A DNA stretch of 64,000 nucleotides, from positions 3,532,501 to 3,596,500 of the forward strand of contig NZ_CP135529.1 of assembly GCF_032401055.1 (NCBI RefSeq), written 5' to 3'. The translations under genes and the position numbers were made by a program. Source of the DNA: Tardiphaga sp. 709 (GTDB lineage Bacteria; Pseudomonadota; Alphaproteobacteria; Rhizobiales; Xanthobacteraceae). This document shows positions 42,546 to 52,414 of this stretch, in pieces (position 1 is the first letter of the stretch; each line of letters begins with the position of its first letter). The notes under the pieces were generated by a model. The model searched no databases. It was not told the DNA's origin and saw nothing but the letters and a program-made list of their open reading frames with translations.

Positions 42546-43061
42546 ATGTCCTTGAAGATTGCTAGCGCGCTGGCAGCCACCATTGTCATTGGCGCCCTGA
42601 TGTCCCCCACCGCGCAGGCAGCGCCCAATGTGGTCGGCTTCCACGGCGACTATGCCCCCGGCACCATCGTCGTAAAGACCAATGAGCGTAAGCTGTATCT
42701 CGTGCTCGAACAGGGTCAGGCCGTGCGCTATCCCGTCGGCGTCGGCAAGCCCGGCAAACAGTGGGCCGGCGCCACCAAGATCGACGGCAAGTACCGCCAG
42801 CCGGCCTGGGCTCCGCCCGCCGACGTCAAGCGTGACAATCCGAACATCCCGGACGTGATTGCGGGCGGCTCGCCAGCCAATCCGATGGGCGTTGCTGCGA
42901 TGACCCTCGCCGGCGGCGAATATGCCATCCACGGCACCAACCGTCCCAATTCGATCGGCGGCTATGTCTCTTACGGTTGCGTGCGCATGTACAATGAAGA
43001 CATCACCGACCTCTATTCGCGCGTCTCGGTCGGCACGCCGGTCATCGTTACCCAGCGCTGA
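42546..43061 (+). CDS. L,D-transpeptidase (YkuD domain)
   Basis: Periplasmic enzyme of 171 residues that can form 3-3 peptidoglycan crosslinks or attach proteins. The signal peptide is residues 1-25 (ending AQAAP). The YkuD domain has the catalytic-site IHGTNRPNSIGGYVSYGCVRM (about residues 128-148) with His and Cys. The residue before Gly-Cys is Tyr instead of the usual His. Downstream lies a strong terminator. Confidence 0.9.
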   Translation: MSLKIASALAATIVIGALMSPTAQAAPNVVGFHGDYAPGTIVVKTNERKLYLVLEQGQAVRYPVGVGKPGKQWAGATKIDGKYRQPAWAPPADVKRDNPNIPDVIAGGSPANPMGVAAMTLAGGEYAIHGTNRPNSIGGYVSYGCVRMYNEDITDLYSRVSVGTPVIVTQR

Positions 43062-43083
43062 TCACTGGCAGCTTCGTTATTCT

Positions 43084-43112
43084 AAAAAGCCGCGCATGAT
43101 GCGCGGCTTTTT
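43084..43112 (+). terminator. Bidirectional Rho-independent terminator
   Basis: Stem GCCGCGC / GCGCGGC with loop ATGAT, preceded by AAAAA and followed by TTTTT, 22 bases after the transpeptidase stop. The A run lets it also end the convergent nuclease gene. Confidence 0.9.
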
Positions 43113-43124
43113 ATTTTGCTGATC

Positions 43125-43688
43125 TCAGCGGCTATCGCACCAGCCGTTGCGATGACCGCCACCATACGGGCGCGCGTGCCCTGCGTTGAGCATTGCTGCA
43201 GACACGTTGGGCGTTTGCCTGGTCGCGACATCGGCGACCACGCGGCCGGGATATTTGTCAGGCCCGATATTGTAGATCGTGAGGCTTCCCTCGCCGAGCA
43301 ACTTGGTCAGTGCGGTCGTCGCGGTTTCTGCTTTCTGAATCTCGCGCGCACATTGCCCCTTCAGCTCCGGCGCATCGATGCCCCGCAAGCGAATGCGCAC
43401 GCTGACGTCTTCACCCGAGCCAAGATGAACGCGCGCGCCAAAAGTATCGCCGTCGATGGCATAGCGCATCTCGATCGGATAGCGAGCCTCAGCATTGCCG
43501 GCGCGCCTGACGATCGCCTCGGAATCGCGGGCGGCCTCGGTCTGATCCGCACCGGGCAGGAACGGCAGCCAGCGCTTGATGGGCAGCATGGTGCCGGCGG
43601 CCAGGCCGAGCACGAATACCCACGGCATCGCCGCGGACATGCGGGATCGCCACGGCGACGCACGATGAATGCGTGATGCTGGGGTCAT
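43125..43688 (-). CDS. Thermonuclease (SNase)-like protein, membrane-anchored
   Basis: Protein of 187 residues. A hydrophobic N-terminal segment (about 19-35) acts as signal or anchor. The SNase-like domain begins at RYAIDGDTFGARVHLG (about residue 75) and has RIRLRGIDAPELKGQC with the Arg/Asp of the active site, but the usual later catalytic Arg region (YPGRVVADV) is degenerate. It could be a weak nuclease or only a binding domain. Confidence 0.82.
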   Translation of the reverse strand: MTPASRIHRASPWRSRMSAAMPWVFVLGLAAGTMLPIKRWLPFLPGADQTEAARDSEAIVRRAGNAEARYPIEMRYAIDGDTFGARVHLGSGEDVSVRIRLRGIDAPELKGQCAREIQKAETATTALTKLLGEGSLTIYNIGPDKYPGRVVADVATRQTPNVSAAMLNAGHARPYGGGHRNGWCDSR

Positions 43689-43742
43689 CGTCCTGCGATA
43701 ATGTGAGTCGAAACAGCCGGCCAGAAGAATCTGGCGCGACGG

Positions 43743-43973
43743 CTAGAAGTCGGACGCAATACCCTTGCGCTCCCAGTCGCCAAAGCGCGTCGGCTCAGGA
43801 CCTTCAGGTCCCTGAAACTCTTTCGCTTTCGCCGCAGTCTTTGCTGCTGCTGTCGCGGCCCGGCGTTCTTCTGCCTCGGCCAGCGCGCGCTGCGCGGCGG
43901 GCGTCAAAACTTTCTTCGGTGCCGGCTCAGCCTCCGGCAAAGACGTTGCGGACTCGGAAGGAATGTCGTTCAT
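43743..43973 (-). CDS. DUF1674 protein (SDHAF4-like)
   Basis: Small protein of 76 residues. The C-terminal GPEPTRFGDWERKGIASDF is the hallmark of the DUF1674/SDHAF4 family, which helps assemble flavinated succinate dehydrogenase in mitochondria and bacteria. The start ATG at 43973 gives the proper length; the same frame runs open to 45224 across the rsmB antisense strand, which I reject as coding. It is divergent from rsmB, as in related genomes. Confidence 0.88.
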   Translation of the reverse strand: MNDIPSESATSLPEAEPAPKKVLTPAAQRALAEAEERRAATAAAKTAAKAKEFQGPEGPEPTRFGDWERKGIASDF

Positions 43974-44168
43974 CTCAGGTTTCCTGCTGAACCGGCAAGG
44001 GCGGCACGCGTTACATAAATCAATGTCGAACAGTTGCTGTTCGACTGTGAGCATATAAGGGCGATTCTTACATTTGGCATATTCGCATGCGACAGAATCG
44101 CTCCCATCCAATGGCCGCATGCTGAGCCTGCCCGCGCCATTGCCCGCCCTCAGTCGTGATGTTTTTGT

Positions 44169-45509
44169 ATGTCGCAAGTAAGATACGCACCGCCAACCGA
44201 GGTCCCCGGCCTCGCCGCGCGACGGATTGCGGCGGATATTCTCGACGGCGTCTTGCACAAGCACCGGACCCTCGACGACCAGCTCGAAGGTGCGGCCGCC
44301 CATCCCGGCCTGAAAACACTGTCTGACCGCGACCGCGCGCTGATGCGCCGTCTGGTTGCGACGATCCTTCGCCGGCTCGGCACGCTCGGGCACATCCTCT
44401 CCCGCCTGCTCGACCGCGGTGTTCCAACAGATGCACCGCGCGCGCAAAGCGCGCTCCTGATCGGCGCTGCCCAGATCCTCTGGATGGACGTACCGGATCA
44501 CGCCGCCGTCGACCTGTCGGTCCGCATGGTGCAATCCGACCGTAAGGCTGCGAAATATGCCGGGCTGGTCAATGCCGTATTGCGGCGCTGCGCGCGAGAA
44601 GGCCAGCCGCTGATCGACGAAGTGGCCGCTCAGACTCTCGACATCCCGCCATGGCTGATGGCGCGCTGGACGGCGCATTACGGCGAGACGGCCGCGAAGG
44701 AAATGGCCGTGGCGCTGAGCCATGAGCCGTCGCTCGATCTCACCGTCAAATCCGAAGCCGATGCCTGGGCCACGCGCCTGCACGGCGAAGTGCTTCCAAC
44801 CGGTTCCGTCCGAACCTTGCTGCAGGGCTCGGTGACTATGCTGCCCGGCTTCGATGACGGCCAGTGGTGGGTGCAGGACGCCGCGGCGGCACTGCCGGCA
44901 CGACTGTTCGGCGACCTCAAGGGCAAACGCATCGTCGATCTCTGCGCCGCGCCGGGCGGCAAGACTGCGCAATTGGTCCAGGGCGGCGCACAGGTCACTG
45001 CTATCGACCGCTCGCCGAACCGTGTGGCGCGGCTGCGCGAAAATCTGGCGCGGCTGTCGCTCGAGGCCGAAACCGTCGTCGTCGACGGCACCGAATATCC
45101 CGGCGAGGGTTTTGACGGCGTGTTGCTGGACGCGCCCTGCTCGTCCACCGGCACCATCCGGCGACACCCCGATGTCGCCTGGCTCAAGCAAGACTCCGAC
45201 ATCGTCATGCTGACCGCGCTGCAACGGCGCCTGCTACAGAAGGCCGCCTCCATCCTGAAGCCCGGCGGAACCCTGGTCTATTGCACCTGTTCGCTGGAGC
45301 CCGAAGAAGGCGAACAGGCCATCGCCGACCTGCTGGCCAAGGACTCCAGCATGCGCCGCGCCCCGGCCGATGCCAGCGAAGTGGCCGGTCTTGCCGAGAT
45401 CGTCACCCCCGATGGCGATCTGCGCACTCTGCCGAGCCATCTGCCCCATGCCGACCCCCGGCTTGGCGGGCTCGATGGCTTCTATGCGGCGCGACTCATT
45501 AAATCCTGA
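44169..45509 (+). CDS. rsmB: 16S rRNA cytosine-967 C5-methyltransferase (RsmB/NOP family)
   Basis: Methyltransferase of 446 residues. The N-terminal NusB-like domain (about 15-150) precedes the Rossmann core with DLCAAPGGKTAQL (about 258-270), LDAPCSSTGTIRRHPDVAW (about 319-337) and YCTCSLEPEEGE. The two catalytic Cys (PCS, TCS) are present. RsmB modifies C967 of 16S rRNA. Confidence 0.93.
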   Translation: MSQVRYAPPTEVPGLAARRIAADILDGVLHKHRTLDDQLEGAAAHPGLKTLSDRDRALMRRLVATILRRLGTLGHILSRLLDRGVPTDAPRAQSALLIGAAQILWMDVPDHAAVDLSVRMVQSDRKAAKYAGLVNAVLRRCAREGQPLIDEVAAQTLDIPPWLMARWTAHYGETAAKEMAVALSHEPSLDLTVKSEADAWATRLHGEVLPTGSVRTLLQGSVTMLPGFDDGQWWVQDAAAALPARLFGDLKGKRIVDLCAAPGGKTAQLVQGGAQVTAIDRSPNRVARLRENLARLSLEAETVVVDGTEYPGEGFDGVLLDAPCSSTGTIRRHPDVAWLKQDSDIVMLTALQRRLLQKAASILKPGGTLVYCTCSLEPEEGEQAIADLLAKDSSMRRAPADASEVAGLAEIVTPDGDLRTLPSHLPHADPRLGGLDGFYAARLIKS

Positions 45510-45632
45510 TATTCACAGAGTAATCTCCCGATTCGCGAGGCTTCCACAGGGGGCTTCCTTGTACTGTGTGCGGATCGCGTTTCCGGCTAAAAGGATTCGC
45601 AACAACCCTTTCTCTTCCAGTTCAAGGCGCGC

Positions 45633-47384
45633 GTGGTCGCACATCGCAGACGTATCTCGGGGCTGATCCTCGGCCGCTTCGCGCGGAGCGCAATGTCGCG
45701 CGCGTCTGGCGGATCGGCAGCGCTGGCCCGGATCTGGCCCGGACGCACCGATCGCCTGATCATCGCACCGCATGACCTCCGCACCACCGACGCCACCCGC
45801 GCCGCCGAAATCTATGCCGGGCGTTTCGTCTTCGCCGGCAAGATTGTCACCTGCCACGGTCGCTCGATCTTCGATCTGGAGCCGCCATCGGAAGACTGGG
45901 AAGTTTCACTGCTCGGCTTCGGCTGGCTCCGCCATCTGCGCGCCGCCGACACCGCTATCACCCGCGCCAATGCGCGCTCGCTGATCGACGACTGGATGTC
46001 GAATACGTCGCGCAAGCGCCCGGTCGGACGCCGCGCCGACGTCATCGCCCGCCGTGTGATCTCGCTGCTATCGCAGGCACCACTGGTACTCGGCGATACC
46101 GACGGCAAATTCTATCGCCGCTATCTGCGCTCGCTCAGCCGCGAGATTCGCTCGCTACGCTACGCGCTGTCTCACGCTCCCGACGGCGTACCGAAGCTGC
46201 AGGTGCTGATCGCGCTGTGCTACGCCTCGCTATGTCTCGCCAATCAGGCGCGCCACATCCGTACCGCCACACGCAAACTCTCCGACGAATTGCAGCGCCA
46301 GATCCTGCCCGATGGCGGACATATCTCGCGCAACCCCGGCGCGCTGATCGAATTGCTGATCGATCTGCTGCCACTGCGGCAGACCTTTGCTGCCCGCAAC
46401 ATCGCGCCACCGCCGGCGCTACTGAATGCGATCGATCGCATGATGCCGATGCTGCGATTCTTCCGTCATGGCGACGGCTCGTTCGCACTGTTCAACGGTA
46501 TGAGCAATGCGCCATCGCATCTGCTGGCGACGCTGCTGGCCTATGACGACACGCATGGCGTGCCGATGGCGCATATGCCGCATACCGGCTTCCAGCGTCT
46601 CGAGGCCGGTCAGATGACCGTGATCATCGACACCGGCCCGCCACCACCGTCCAGTGTGAGCCACGACGCCCATGCCGGTACGTTGTCGTTCGAACTGTCG
46701 TCCGGCCCGAGCCGCATCGTCATCAATTGCGGCATGCCCTCGACGGGTCGCGACAATTGGCGCGCTTTCGCGCGGGGCACGCCGGCGCATTCGACGATGA
46801 CCTATCACAACACCTCGTCGTGCCAGTTCGTCGAACGCAGCGCGATGAAGAAGTTTCTGCAGGGCGCACCGATCGTCAACGGTCCGCATGTGGTGGAGAG
46901 CTATCGCGAGATCACCTCGAACGGCACCATCCTGACCACCTCGCATGACGGCTACCACCCGCGTTTTGGCGTCACCCATCGGCGCGTGTTGATGATCTCC
47001 GAGGACGGTTCGAAACTCGAGGGCGAGGACATCGTCGCGGCGGCGCCCGGCGCGCGGCTGAAAGGCAGTAATACCGACTACGCCTTGCGCTTCCATCTGC
47101 ACCCGTCGGTAAAGGCCAGCCGGCTCAGCGACGCCCGCGGCGTCATGCTGGTATTGCCGAACCGTGACGTCTGGACCTTCGAAGCGCTCGACGACAAGGT
47201 CGAGCTCGAAGACAGCGTGTTCCTGGCCGGCAATGACGGGCCCCGGCGAACCGCCCAGATCGTGATCCACCAGAACGCCCAGCAGACCTCCAGCATCCGC
47301 TGGAGTTTTGCCCGATCGGCCTCCTCGCCGTCGCAGACTACGGCCCGCCGCAATGCCCGCCGTGAGCCGGAATTGCCGTTGTAA
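45633..47384 (+). CDS. Heparinase II/III-like protein
   Basis: Protein of 583 residues. The N-terminal helical toroid (about 90-290) is followed by the beta-sandwich heparinase II/III-like domain, with [32 protein letters not shown], and [15 protein letters not shown] (about residues 385-400). Such proteins are polysaccharide lyases or their relatives; the substrate is unknown. The start GTG at 45633 is the earliest; a later start at MSRASGGSA is possible. Lies between rsmB and purH, a common position in this group. Confidence 0.85.
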   Translation: MVAHRRRISGLILGRFARSAMSRASGGSAALARIWPGRTDRLIIAPHDLRTTDATRAAEIYAGRFVFAGKIVTCHGRSIFDLEPPSEDWEVSLLGFGWLRHLRAADTAITRANARSLIDDWMSNTSRKRPVGRRADVIARRVISLLSQAPLVLGDTDGKFYRRYLRSLSREIRSLRYALSHAPDGVPKLQVLIALCYASLCLANQARHIRTATRKLSDELQRQILPDGGHISRNPGALIELLIDLLPLRQTFAARNIAPPPALLNAIDRMMPMLRFFRHGDGSFALFNGMSNAPSHLLATLLAYDDTHGVPMAHMPHTGFQRLEAGQMTVIIDTGPPPPSSVSHDAHAGTLSFELSSGPSRIVINCGMPSTGRDNWRAFARGTPAHSTMTYHNTSSCQFVERSAMKKFLQGAPIVNGPHVVESYREITSNGTILTTSHDGYHPRFGVTHRRVLMISEDGSKLEGEDIVAAAPGARLKGSNTDYALRFHLHPSVKASRLSDARGVMLVLPNRDVWTFEALDDKVELEDSVFLAGNDGPRRTAQIVIHQNAQQTSSIRWSFARSASSPSQTTARRNARREPELPL

Positions 47385-47484
47385 ATCAGGCCTTCCCGAC
47401 GAAATTGCTGGCATGCAAGCCCTTGCGGTTTCTTGCACCGCGAAACCATGCTACGCGGCGTCCTTCTCCCACGGGATACGCATC

Positions 47485-49077
47485 ATGACCGACCATCCGC
47501 GCAAGGTTACTCGCGCTCTATTGTCCGTTTCCGATAAGTCCGGGCTGATCGAATTTGCACGCGCGCTGTCCGCTCACGGCATCGACCTCGTTTCCACCGG
47601 CGGTACCGCCAAGGCGATCGCTGCGGCGGGCCTGAAGGTCTCGGACGTGTCCGACCTCACCGGCTTCCCGGAAATGATGGATGGCCGGGTCAAGACGTTG
47701 CACCCTAAGGTCCATGGTGGCCTGCTCGCGATCCGCGACAATGCCGAACACGCCAAGGCGATGAAGGATCACGGAATTTCGCAGATCGATCTGCTCGTCG
47801 TGAACCTCTACCCGTTCGAGGAGACCGTCGCGAAGAACGCGTCCTATGAGGATTGTATCGAGAATATCGATATCGGCGGTCCGGCAATGATCCGCGCGGC
47901 CTCCAAGAACCATGACGACGTCACCGTCGTGGTTGAGCCCTCCGATTATCAGTCGGTGCTCGACGAACTCGCCACCAACAAGGGCGCGACCACGCTGACG
48001 CTGCGCCGCCGTCTGGCAGCCAAGGCTTATGCCCGCACTGCGGCCTATGACGCCGCGATCTCGAACTGGTTTGCCGATCAGTTGAAGATCACCGCACCGG
48101 ATTTCCGTGCCGTCGGCGGCAAACTGGTCGAAGCGCTGCGTTACGGCGAGAACCCGCACCAGACCGCTGCATTCTATCGCACACCCGAACTGCGCCCCGG
48201 CGTATCCTCGGCGCGGCAGGTACAGGGCAAGCAACTGTCCTATAACAATATCAACGACACCGATGCGGCCTATGAATGCATCGCCGAGTTCGATCCGAAG
48301 CGCACCGCGGCCTGTGTCATCGTCAAGCACGCCAATCCCTGCGGCGTCGCCGAAGGCAGCAGCCTGGTTGAGGCCTATCGCAAGGCACTGGCCTGCGATT
48401 CCACCTCGGCATTCGGCGGCATCGTTGCGCTGAACAAGACGCTCGATGCAGACACCGCGCGCGTCATCACCGAGATCTTCACCGAGGTCATCGTGGCACC
48501 TGACGCCACCGAGGAAGCCATCGCCATCGTTGCTGCCAAGAAGACCTTGCGTCTGCTGCTGGCAGGCGCGCTGCCAGATCCGCGCGCGCCGGGCTTCACG
48601 GCCAAGACCGTGGCTGGCGGCATGCTGATCCAGAGCCGCGACAATGCTGTTGTCGATGACATGGCGCTGAAGGCCGTGACCAAGCGTCAGCCGACCGACG
48701 CCGAACTGCGCGATCTCAAATTCGCGTTTCGCGTAGCCAAGCACATCAAGTCAAACACCATCGTCTACGCCAAGGACCTCGCCACCGTCGGCATCGGCGC
48801 CGGCCAGATGAGCCGCATCGATTCCGCGCGCATCGCCGCCCGCAAGGCGCAGGATGCGGCGATCGAGATGAAGCTCGCACAACCGATGACCAAGGGGTCG
48901 GTGGTCGCGTCAGACGCGTTCTTCCCGTTCGCTGACGGCTTGCTCGTTGCCATCGAGGCCGGAGCCACTGCGGTGATCCAGCCCGGCGGTTCGGTGCGCG
49001 ACGATGAAGTGATCAAGGCGGCAGATGACGCCGGGATCGCCATGGTGTTCACCGGCGTCCGCCACTTCAAGCACTGA
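47485..49077 (+). CDS. purH: Bifunctional AICAR transformylase/IMP cyclohydrolase
   Basis: Last two steps of IMP synthesis, 530 residues. The N-terminal MGS-like cyclohydrolase domain begins [28 protein letters not shown] and [10 protein letters not shown] follow. The transformylase domain contains [12 protein letters not shown] (about 276-287) and [10 protein letters not shown], ending GVRHFKH. The start ATG is at 47485; the long upstream extension overlapping the previous gene is not conserved sequence. Confidence 0.97.
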   Translation: MTDHPRKVTRALLSVSDKSGLIEFARALSAHGIDLVSTGGTAKAIAAAGLKVSDVSDLTGFPEMMDGRVKTLHPKVHGGLLAIRDNAEHAKAMKDHGISQIDLLVVNLYPFEETVAKNASYEDCIENIDIGGPAMIRAASKNHDDVTVVVEPSDYQSVLDELATNKGATTLTLRRRLAAKAYARTAAYDAAISNWFADQLKITAPDFRAVGGKLVEALRYGENPHQTAAFYRTPELRPGVSSARQVQGKQLSYNNINDTDAAYECIAEFDPKRTAACVIVKHANPCGVAEGSSLVEAYRKALACDSTSAFGGIVALNKTLDADTARVITEIFTEVIVAPDATEEAIAIVAAKKTLRLLLAGALPDPRAPGFTAKTVAGGMLIQSRDNAVVDDMALKAVTKRQPTDAELRDLKFAFRVAKHIKSNTIVYAKDLATVGIGAGQMSRIDSARIAARKAQDAAIEMKLAQPMTKGSVVASDAFFPFADGLLVAIEAGATAVIQPGGSVRDDEVIKAADDAGIAMVFTGVRHFKH

Positions 49078-49089
49078 GGCTTTCGAGGC

Positions 49090-50481
49090 TCAGGCTTCCC
49101 GCACGCGTGCGAGCAGACCGAGGCCTCCGACGAAGAACAGCACCAGCACTGCCATGCCAGCCTTCTGGCTGGCCGTGACTGCGGTAACGAGGCCGATCAG
49201 CAACGGCCCCATGAAGGACGTCACCTTTCCGGTCAGCGCGAACAGGCCGAAGAACTGCGCGATGCGGTCCTGCGGTGCCAGCCGGATCAACAGCGTGCGC
49301 GATGCCGCCTGCAGCGGACCACCCGCCATGCCGATCAGGCAACCGAGCGCGAGATATGCCTTCTCCGCAGGCGCCGCGAACAGACCGCCACCTGGCACCG
49401 GCGGCGTGACCTTGATGAAGAAGATGGTTTCGCGATCAATCAGCAGGATCGCGATGATCGAGGTCAGCAGCAGCAGGATGCTGCCGGTGATCACACGCTT
49501 CGGTCCGAACGCATCGTCGAGTTTTCCGCCAATGAAGGCGCCGAACGTTCCGGCAATGGCTAGGATGATACCGAATGTGCCGATCTGAATCGTATTCCAA
49601 CCAAATGTGCCTGCCGCATAGATGCCACCGAAGGCGAACAGCGATACGAGCCCGTCGGTGTAGATCATGTTGGCAATCAGGAATGCCATCATCGAACGAT
49701 GCTTCGGCAATTCAGCGAGCGTGTGCTTGAGATCGGCGAGACCCTCCCGCACGGCGCTCCGCGCAGAGACCTTCGCGGGAAAGTCGGGCGTCAGCAGAAA
49801 CATCGGCAACACGAAGACGACGAACCACAATCCCGACAGAGGTGCCGAAATACGATCGCCTTCGAAGGTCGCGGGATCGAGACCGAGAATCGGGACTAGG
49901 CCGAACAATGTGCGCCCCGTGGTCGGGTTCGCAGCCATGAAGCCGAGTACGATGATCAGGCTGAGGATACCTCCGACATAGCCGAGCGCCCAGCCCGAGC
50001 CGGACAGGCGACCGATTTTATCCGGCGGCACCAGCGTCGGCATCATCGCATTATTGAACACGGTGGCAAATTCCACGCCGATAGTCGCCAAGCCATAGGC
50101 AATCAGCAGCGGCAGGATGATGGCGGGATCGCCGGGCTTGCCGATCCACATGATGCAGGCGCCGACCACGAAGATCGCGCCAAAACTTGCGATCCACGGC
50201 TTGCGGCGGCCGCTCGCATCGGCAATCGCGCCAAGCATCGGCGATGCCAGCGCGATGATCACCCCGGCCGCAGCGGTGGCGAAGCCCCACAGCGATTGTC
50301 CGGTGGCCGCATCGGATGCCACGCGCGTGGCGAAATAGGGCGCGAAGACAAAGGTGGTGATGAGACTGAAGTAAGGCTGGGCCGCCCAGTCGAAAAACAT
50401 CCAGCTGATCACCGCAGAGCGCGGTGGGTAGGTCTTTGGCGCCGCTGTCACAGAGGCTGATGAAGCGGCGGCGACCGCCAT
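49090..50481 (-). CDS. MFS transporter, UMF1-like
   Basis: Major facilitator protein of 463 residues with about 11-12 transmembrane segments. SWMFFDWAAQPYFSLITTFV near the N-terminus and GAIADASGRRKPWI in the first cytoplasmic loop fit the UMF1/Atg22-like group. Substrate unknown. I start it at ATG 50481, with GGGGGA upstream; the frame is open 18 codons further. It is convergent with purH and divergent from ggt. Confidence 0.88.
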   Translation of the reverse strand: MAVAAASSASVTAAPKTYPPRSAVISWMFFDWAAQPYFSLITTFVFAPYFATRVASDAATGQSLWGFATAAAGVIIALASPMLGAIADASGRRKPWIASFGAIFVVGACIMWIGKPGDPAIILPLLIAYGLATIGVEFATVFNNAMMPTLVPPDKIGRLSGSGWALGYVGGILSLIIVLGFMAANPTTGRTLFGLVPILGLDPATFEGDRISAPLSGLWFVVFVLPMFLLTPDFPAKVSARSAVREGLADLKHTLAELPKHRSMMAFLIANMIYTDGLVSLFAFGGIYAAGTFGWNTIQIGTFGIILAIAGTFGAFIGGKLDDAFGPKRVITGSILLLLTSIIAILLIDRETIFFIKVTPPVPGGGLFAAPAEKAYLALGCLIGMAGGPLQAASRTLLIRLAPQDRIAQFFGLFALTGKVTSFMGPLLIGLVTAVTASQKAGMAVLVLFFVGGLGLLARVREA

Positions 50482-50587
50482 GCGTGGTATCCCCCGCGAA
50501 TCACAGAGTGTTGTCTCGAACGTTTCACAAGCCATATAGCATTCGAGACGGCGATGCGATCATGTCCGCTGTCAGCCGGAGTGATCG

Positions 50588-52333
50588 ATGGCACTGTTTG
50601 CTTTCCTGCGTTGTACGTGCGTCGCAGCACTCGCATTTATACTCGTCGTCCCGGCATCGACAAACGCGCAGCAGGCGCGCGACATCTATACCCCCGCACC
50701 GTCAGGCACGCTCAAACCCATCGCGGCCAAGCATGGCATGGTCGTCGCCCAGGAGAAGATCTCCGCCAAGGTGGGCGCGGATGTCATGGCGCGCGGTGGC
50801 AATGCGATCGATGCGGCTGTTGCGAGCGGTTTCGCCATGGCTGTTACCTATCCGCGCGCCGGTAATATCGGCGGTGGTGGTTTCATGGTGATCCACACAG
50901 CCTCCGGCGAAGACGTCACCATCGACTATCGCGAGACCGCGCCGGCCGCCGCCACCCGCAACATGTTTCTCGGCAGCGACGGCAAACCGGACACCGCGAA
51001 ATCCCGCGATTCCGCTTTGGGCATCGGCATCCCCGGCACGGTCGCAGGACTTGCGCTGGCGCTGGAGAAATACGGCTCGGGCAAGTTCACGTTGTCGGAT
51101 CTGTTACAGCCCGCGATTGCGCTGGCGCGCGACGGCTTCATCCTGACTGACGATGGTGCGGATACACTGCCGGATTGGCACCGGCGCCTGGTGCGCTGGC
51201 CCGCGACAAAGAAGATCTTTTCGCGTGATGACGGCACCTCGCTGCGCGAGGGCGACCGGTTGATCCAGACAGACCTCGCAACAACGCTCACGGCGATTGC
51301 CGCACAGGGACCGCGCGGCTTCTATGAAGGCCCCGTTGCCGAGAAGCTGGTCAGCGGCATCAATGCAGCAGGCGGCATCTTCACGGCAGACGATCTCAAG
51401 ACCTATCAGCCCGTGGTTCGCACGCCGGTCCGCGGCAGCTACCGCGGCTATGACGTCATCTCAATGCCGCTGCCATCATCCGGCGGAACGGTGTTGCTGG
51501 AGACACTGAATATTCTCGAAGGCTTTCCGATCGGTGAGATGCGGCAAGCCTCCGCACCGTCGCTGCATCTGCTGGTCGAGGCCATGAAGCGTGCTTATGC
51601 GGATCGCGCGCGCTATCTGGGCGATCCCGCTTTTGTCAACGCGCCGATCACGACGCTGACTTCCAAGGACTACGCCGCCGGGCAGCGCGCCTCGATCGAT
51701 CCCAGCAAGGCAACGCCGTGGACCGATGCCCTCTCGGCCGTACCGCCGCGCGAAGGACAGAATACGACCCACTATTCGGTGGTCGACAGTGCCGGCAACG
51801 CAGTGAGCAACACTTACACGCTGAACTTCAGCTATGGCGTCGGCCTGATCGCCGATGGCACCGGCGTATTGCTCAACAACGAGCTCGATGACTTTACCGC
51901 CGCACCCGGTGCATCCAATGCCTATGGACTTGTCGGCTTCGAAGCCAACCTGCCCGGTCCCGGCAAGCGCCCGCTGTCATCGATGTCGCCGACCATCGTG
52001 CTGAAGGACGGCAAGCCGGTGCTCGTCACCGGGTCGCCCGGCGGCAGCCGCATCATCTCGACGGTGCTACAGGTGATCGTCAATGTGATCGACTACAGAA
52101 TGGATGTGATGTCGGCCGTCGCGACCTCTCGCCTGCATCACCAGTGGCTGCCTGATGAAGTGCGCATCGAACGCGGCTTCAGCGAAGAGGCCCTCAATGC
52201 CCTGCGTGCCATGGGCCACAAGGTGATCGAGCCGATGGGCCAGACTTCGGCCAATTCTATTCTGGTGACGCCAGACGGCTTGCTTGGCGCCCCTGATCCG
52301 CGTACGCGTGGCGCTGAGGCATCTGGGTACTGA
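50588..52333 (+). CDS. ggt: Gamma-glutamyltransferase
   Basis: Periplasmic Ntn hydrolase of 581 residues that cleaves gamma-glutamyl bonds, e.g. in glutathione. The signal peptide covers residues 1-27 (ending TNAQQ). Self-cleavage should occur before the Thr of NTTHYSVVDSAGNAVS (near residue 396), giving large and small subunits. GNIGGGGFMVIH, DYRETAPAAA and SMSPTIVLKDGKP are other GGT motifs. Confidence 0.95.
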   Translation: MALFAFLRCTCVAALAFILVVPASTNAQQARDIYTPAPSGTLKPIAAKHGMVVAQEKISAKVGADVMARGGNAIDAAVASGFAMAVTYPRAGNIGGGGFMVIHTASGEDVTIDYRETAPAAATRNMFLGSDGKPDTAKSRDSALGIGIPGTVAGLALALEKYGSGKFTLSDLLQPAIALARDGFILTDDGADTLPDWHRRLVRWPATKKIFSRDDGTSLREGDRLIQTDLATTLTAIAAQGPRGFYEGPVAEKLVSGINAAGGIFTADDLKTYQPVVRTPVRGSYRGYDVISMPLPSSGGTVLLETLNILEGFPIGEMRQASAPSLHLLVEAMKRAYADRARYLGDPAFVNAPITTLTSKDYAAGQRASIDPSKATPWTDALSAVPPREGQNTTHYSVVDSAGNAVSNTYTLNFSYGVGLIADGTGVLLNNELDDFTAAPGASNAYGLVGFEANLPGPGKRPLSSMSPTIVLKDGKPVLVTGSPGGSRIISTVLQVIVNVIDYRMDVMSAVATSRLHHQWLPDEVRIERGFSEEALNALRAMGHKVIEPMGQTSANSILVTPDGLLGAPDPRTRGAEASGY

Positions 52334-52360
52334 CGTCCAATGACATATCCGGCGCCCTCA

Positions 52361-52382
52361 GGGGCGCACGGGTGAGCGCCCC
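52361..52382 (+). other. Hairpin between ggt and the MFS gene
   Basis: GGGGCGC and GCGCCCC form a 7-bp stem around ACGGGTGA, in the 81-bp gap after ggt. No T run, so its role as a terminator is uncertain. Confidence 0.4.
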
Positions 52383-52414
52383 CCGAACCAAGACGACTAA
52401 CGGGGGAAACAATC

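Noticed and set aside
43974-45224. Extension of the DUF1674 frame by about 417 codons upstream
   Set aside because: It runs antisense to rsmB; only the last 76 codons, from ATG 43973, match a family.
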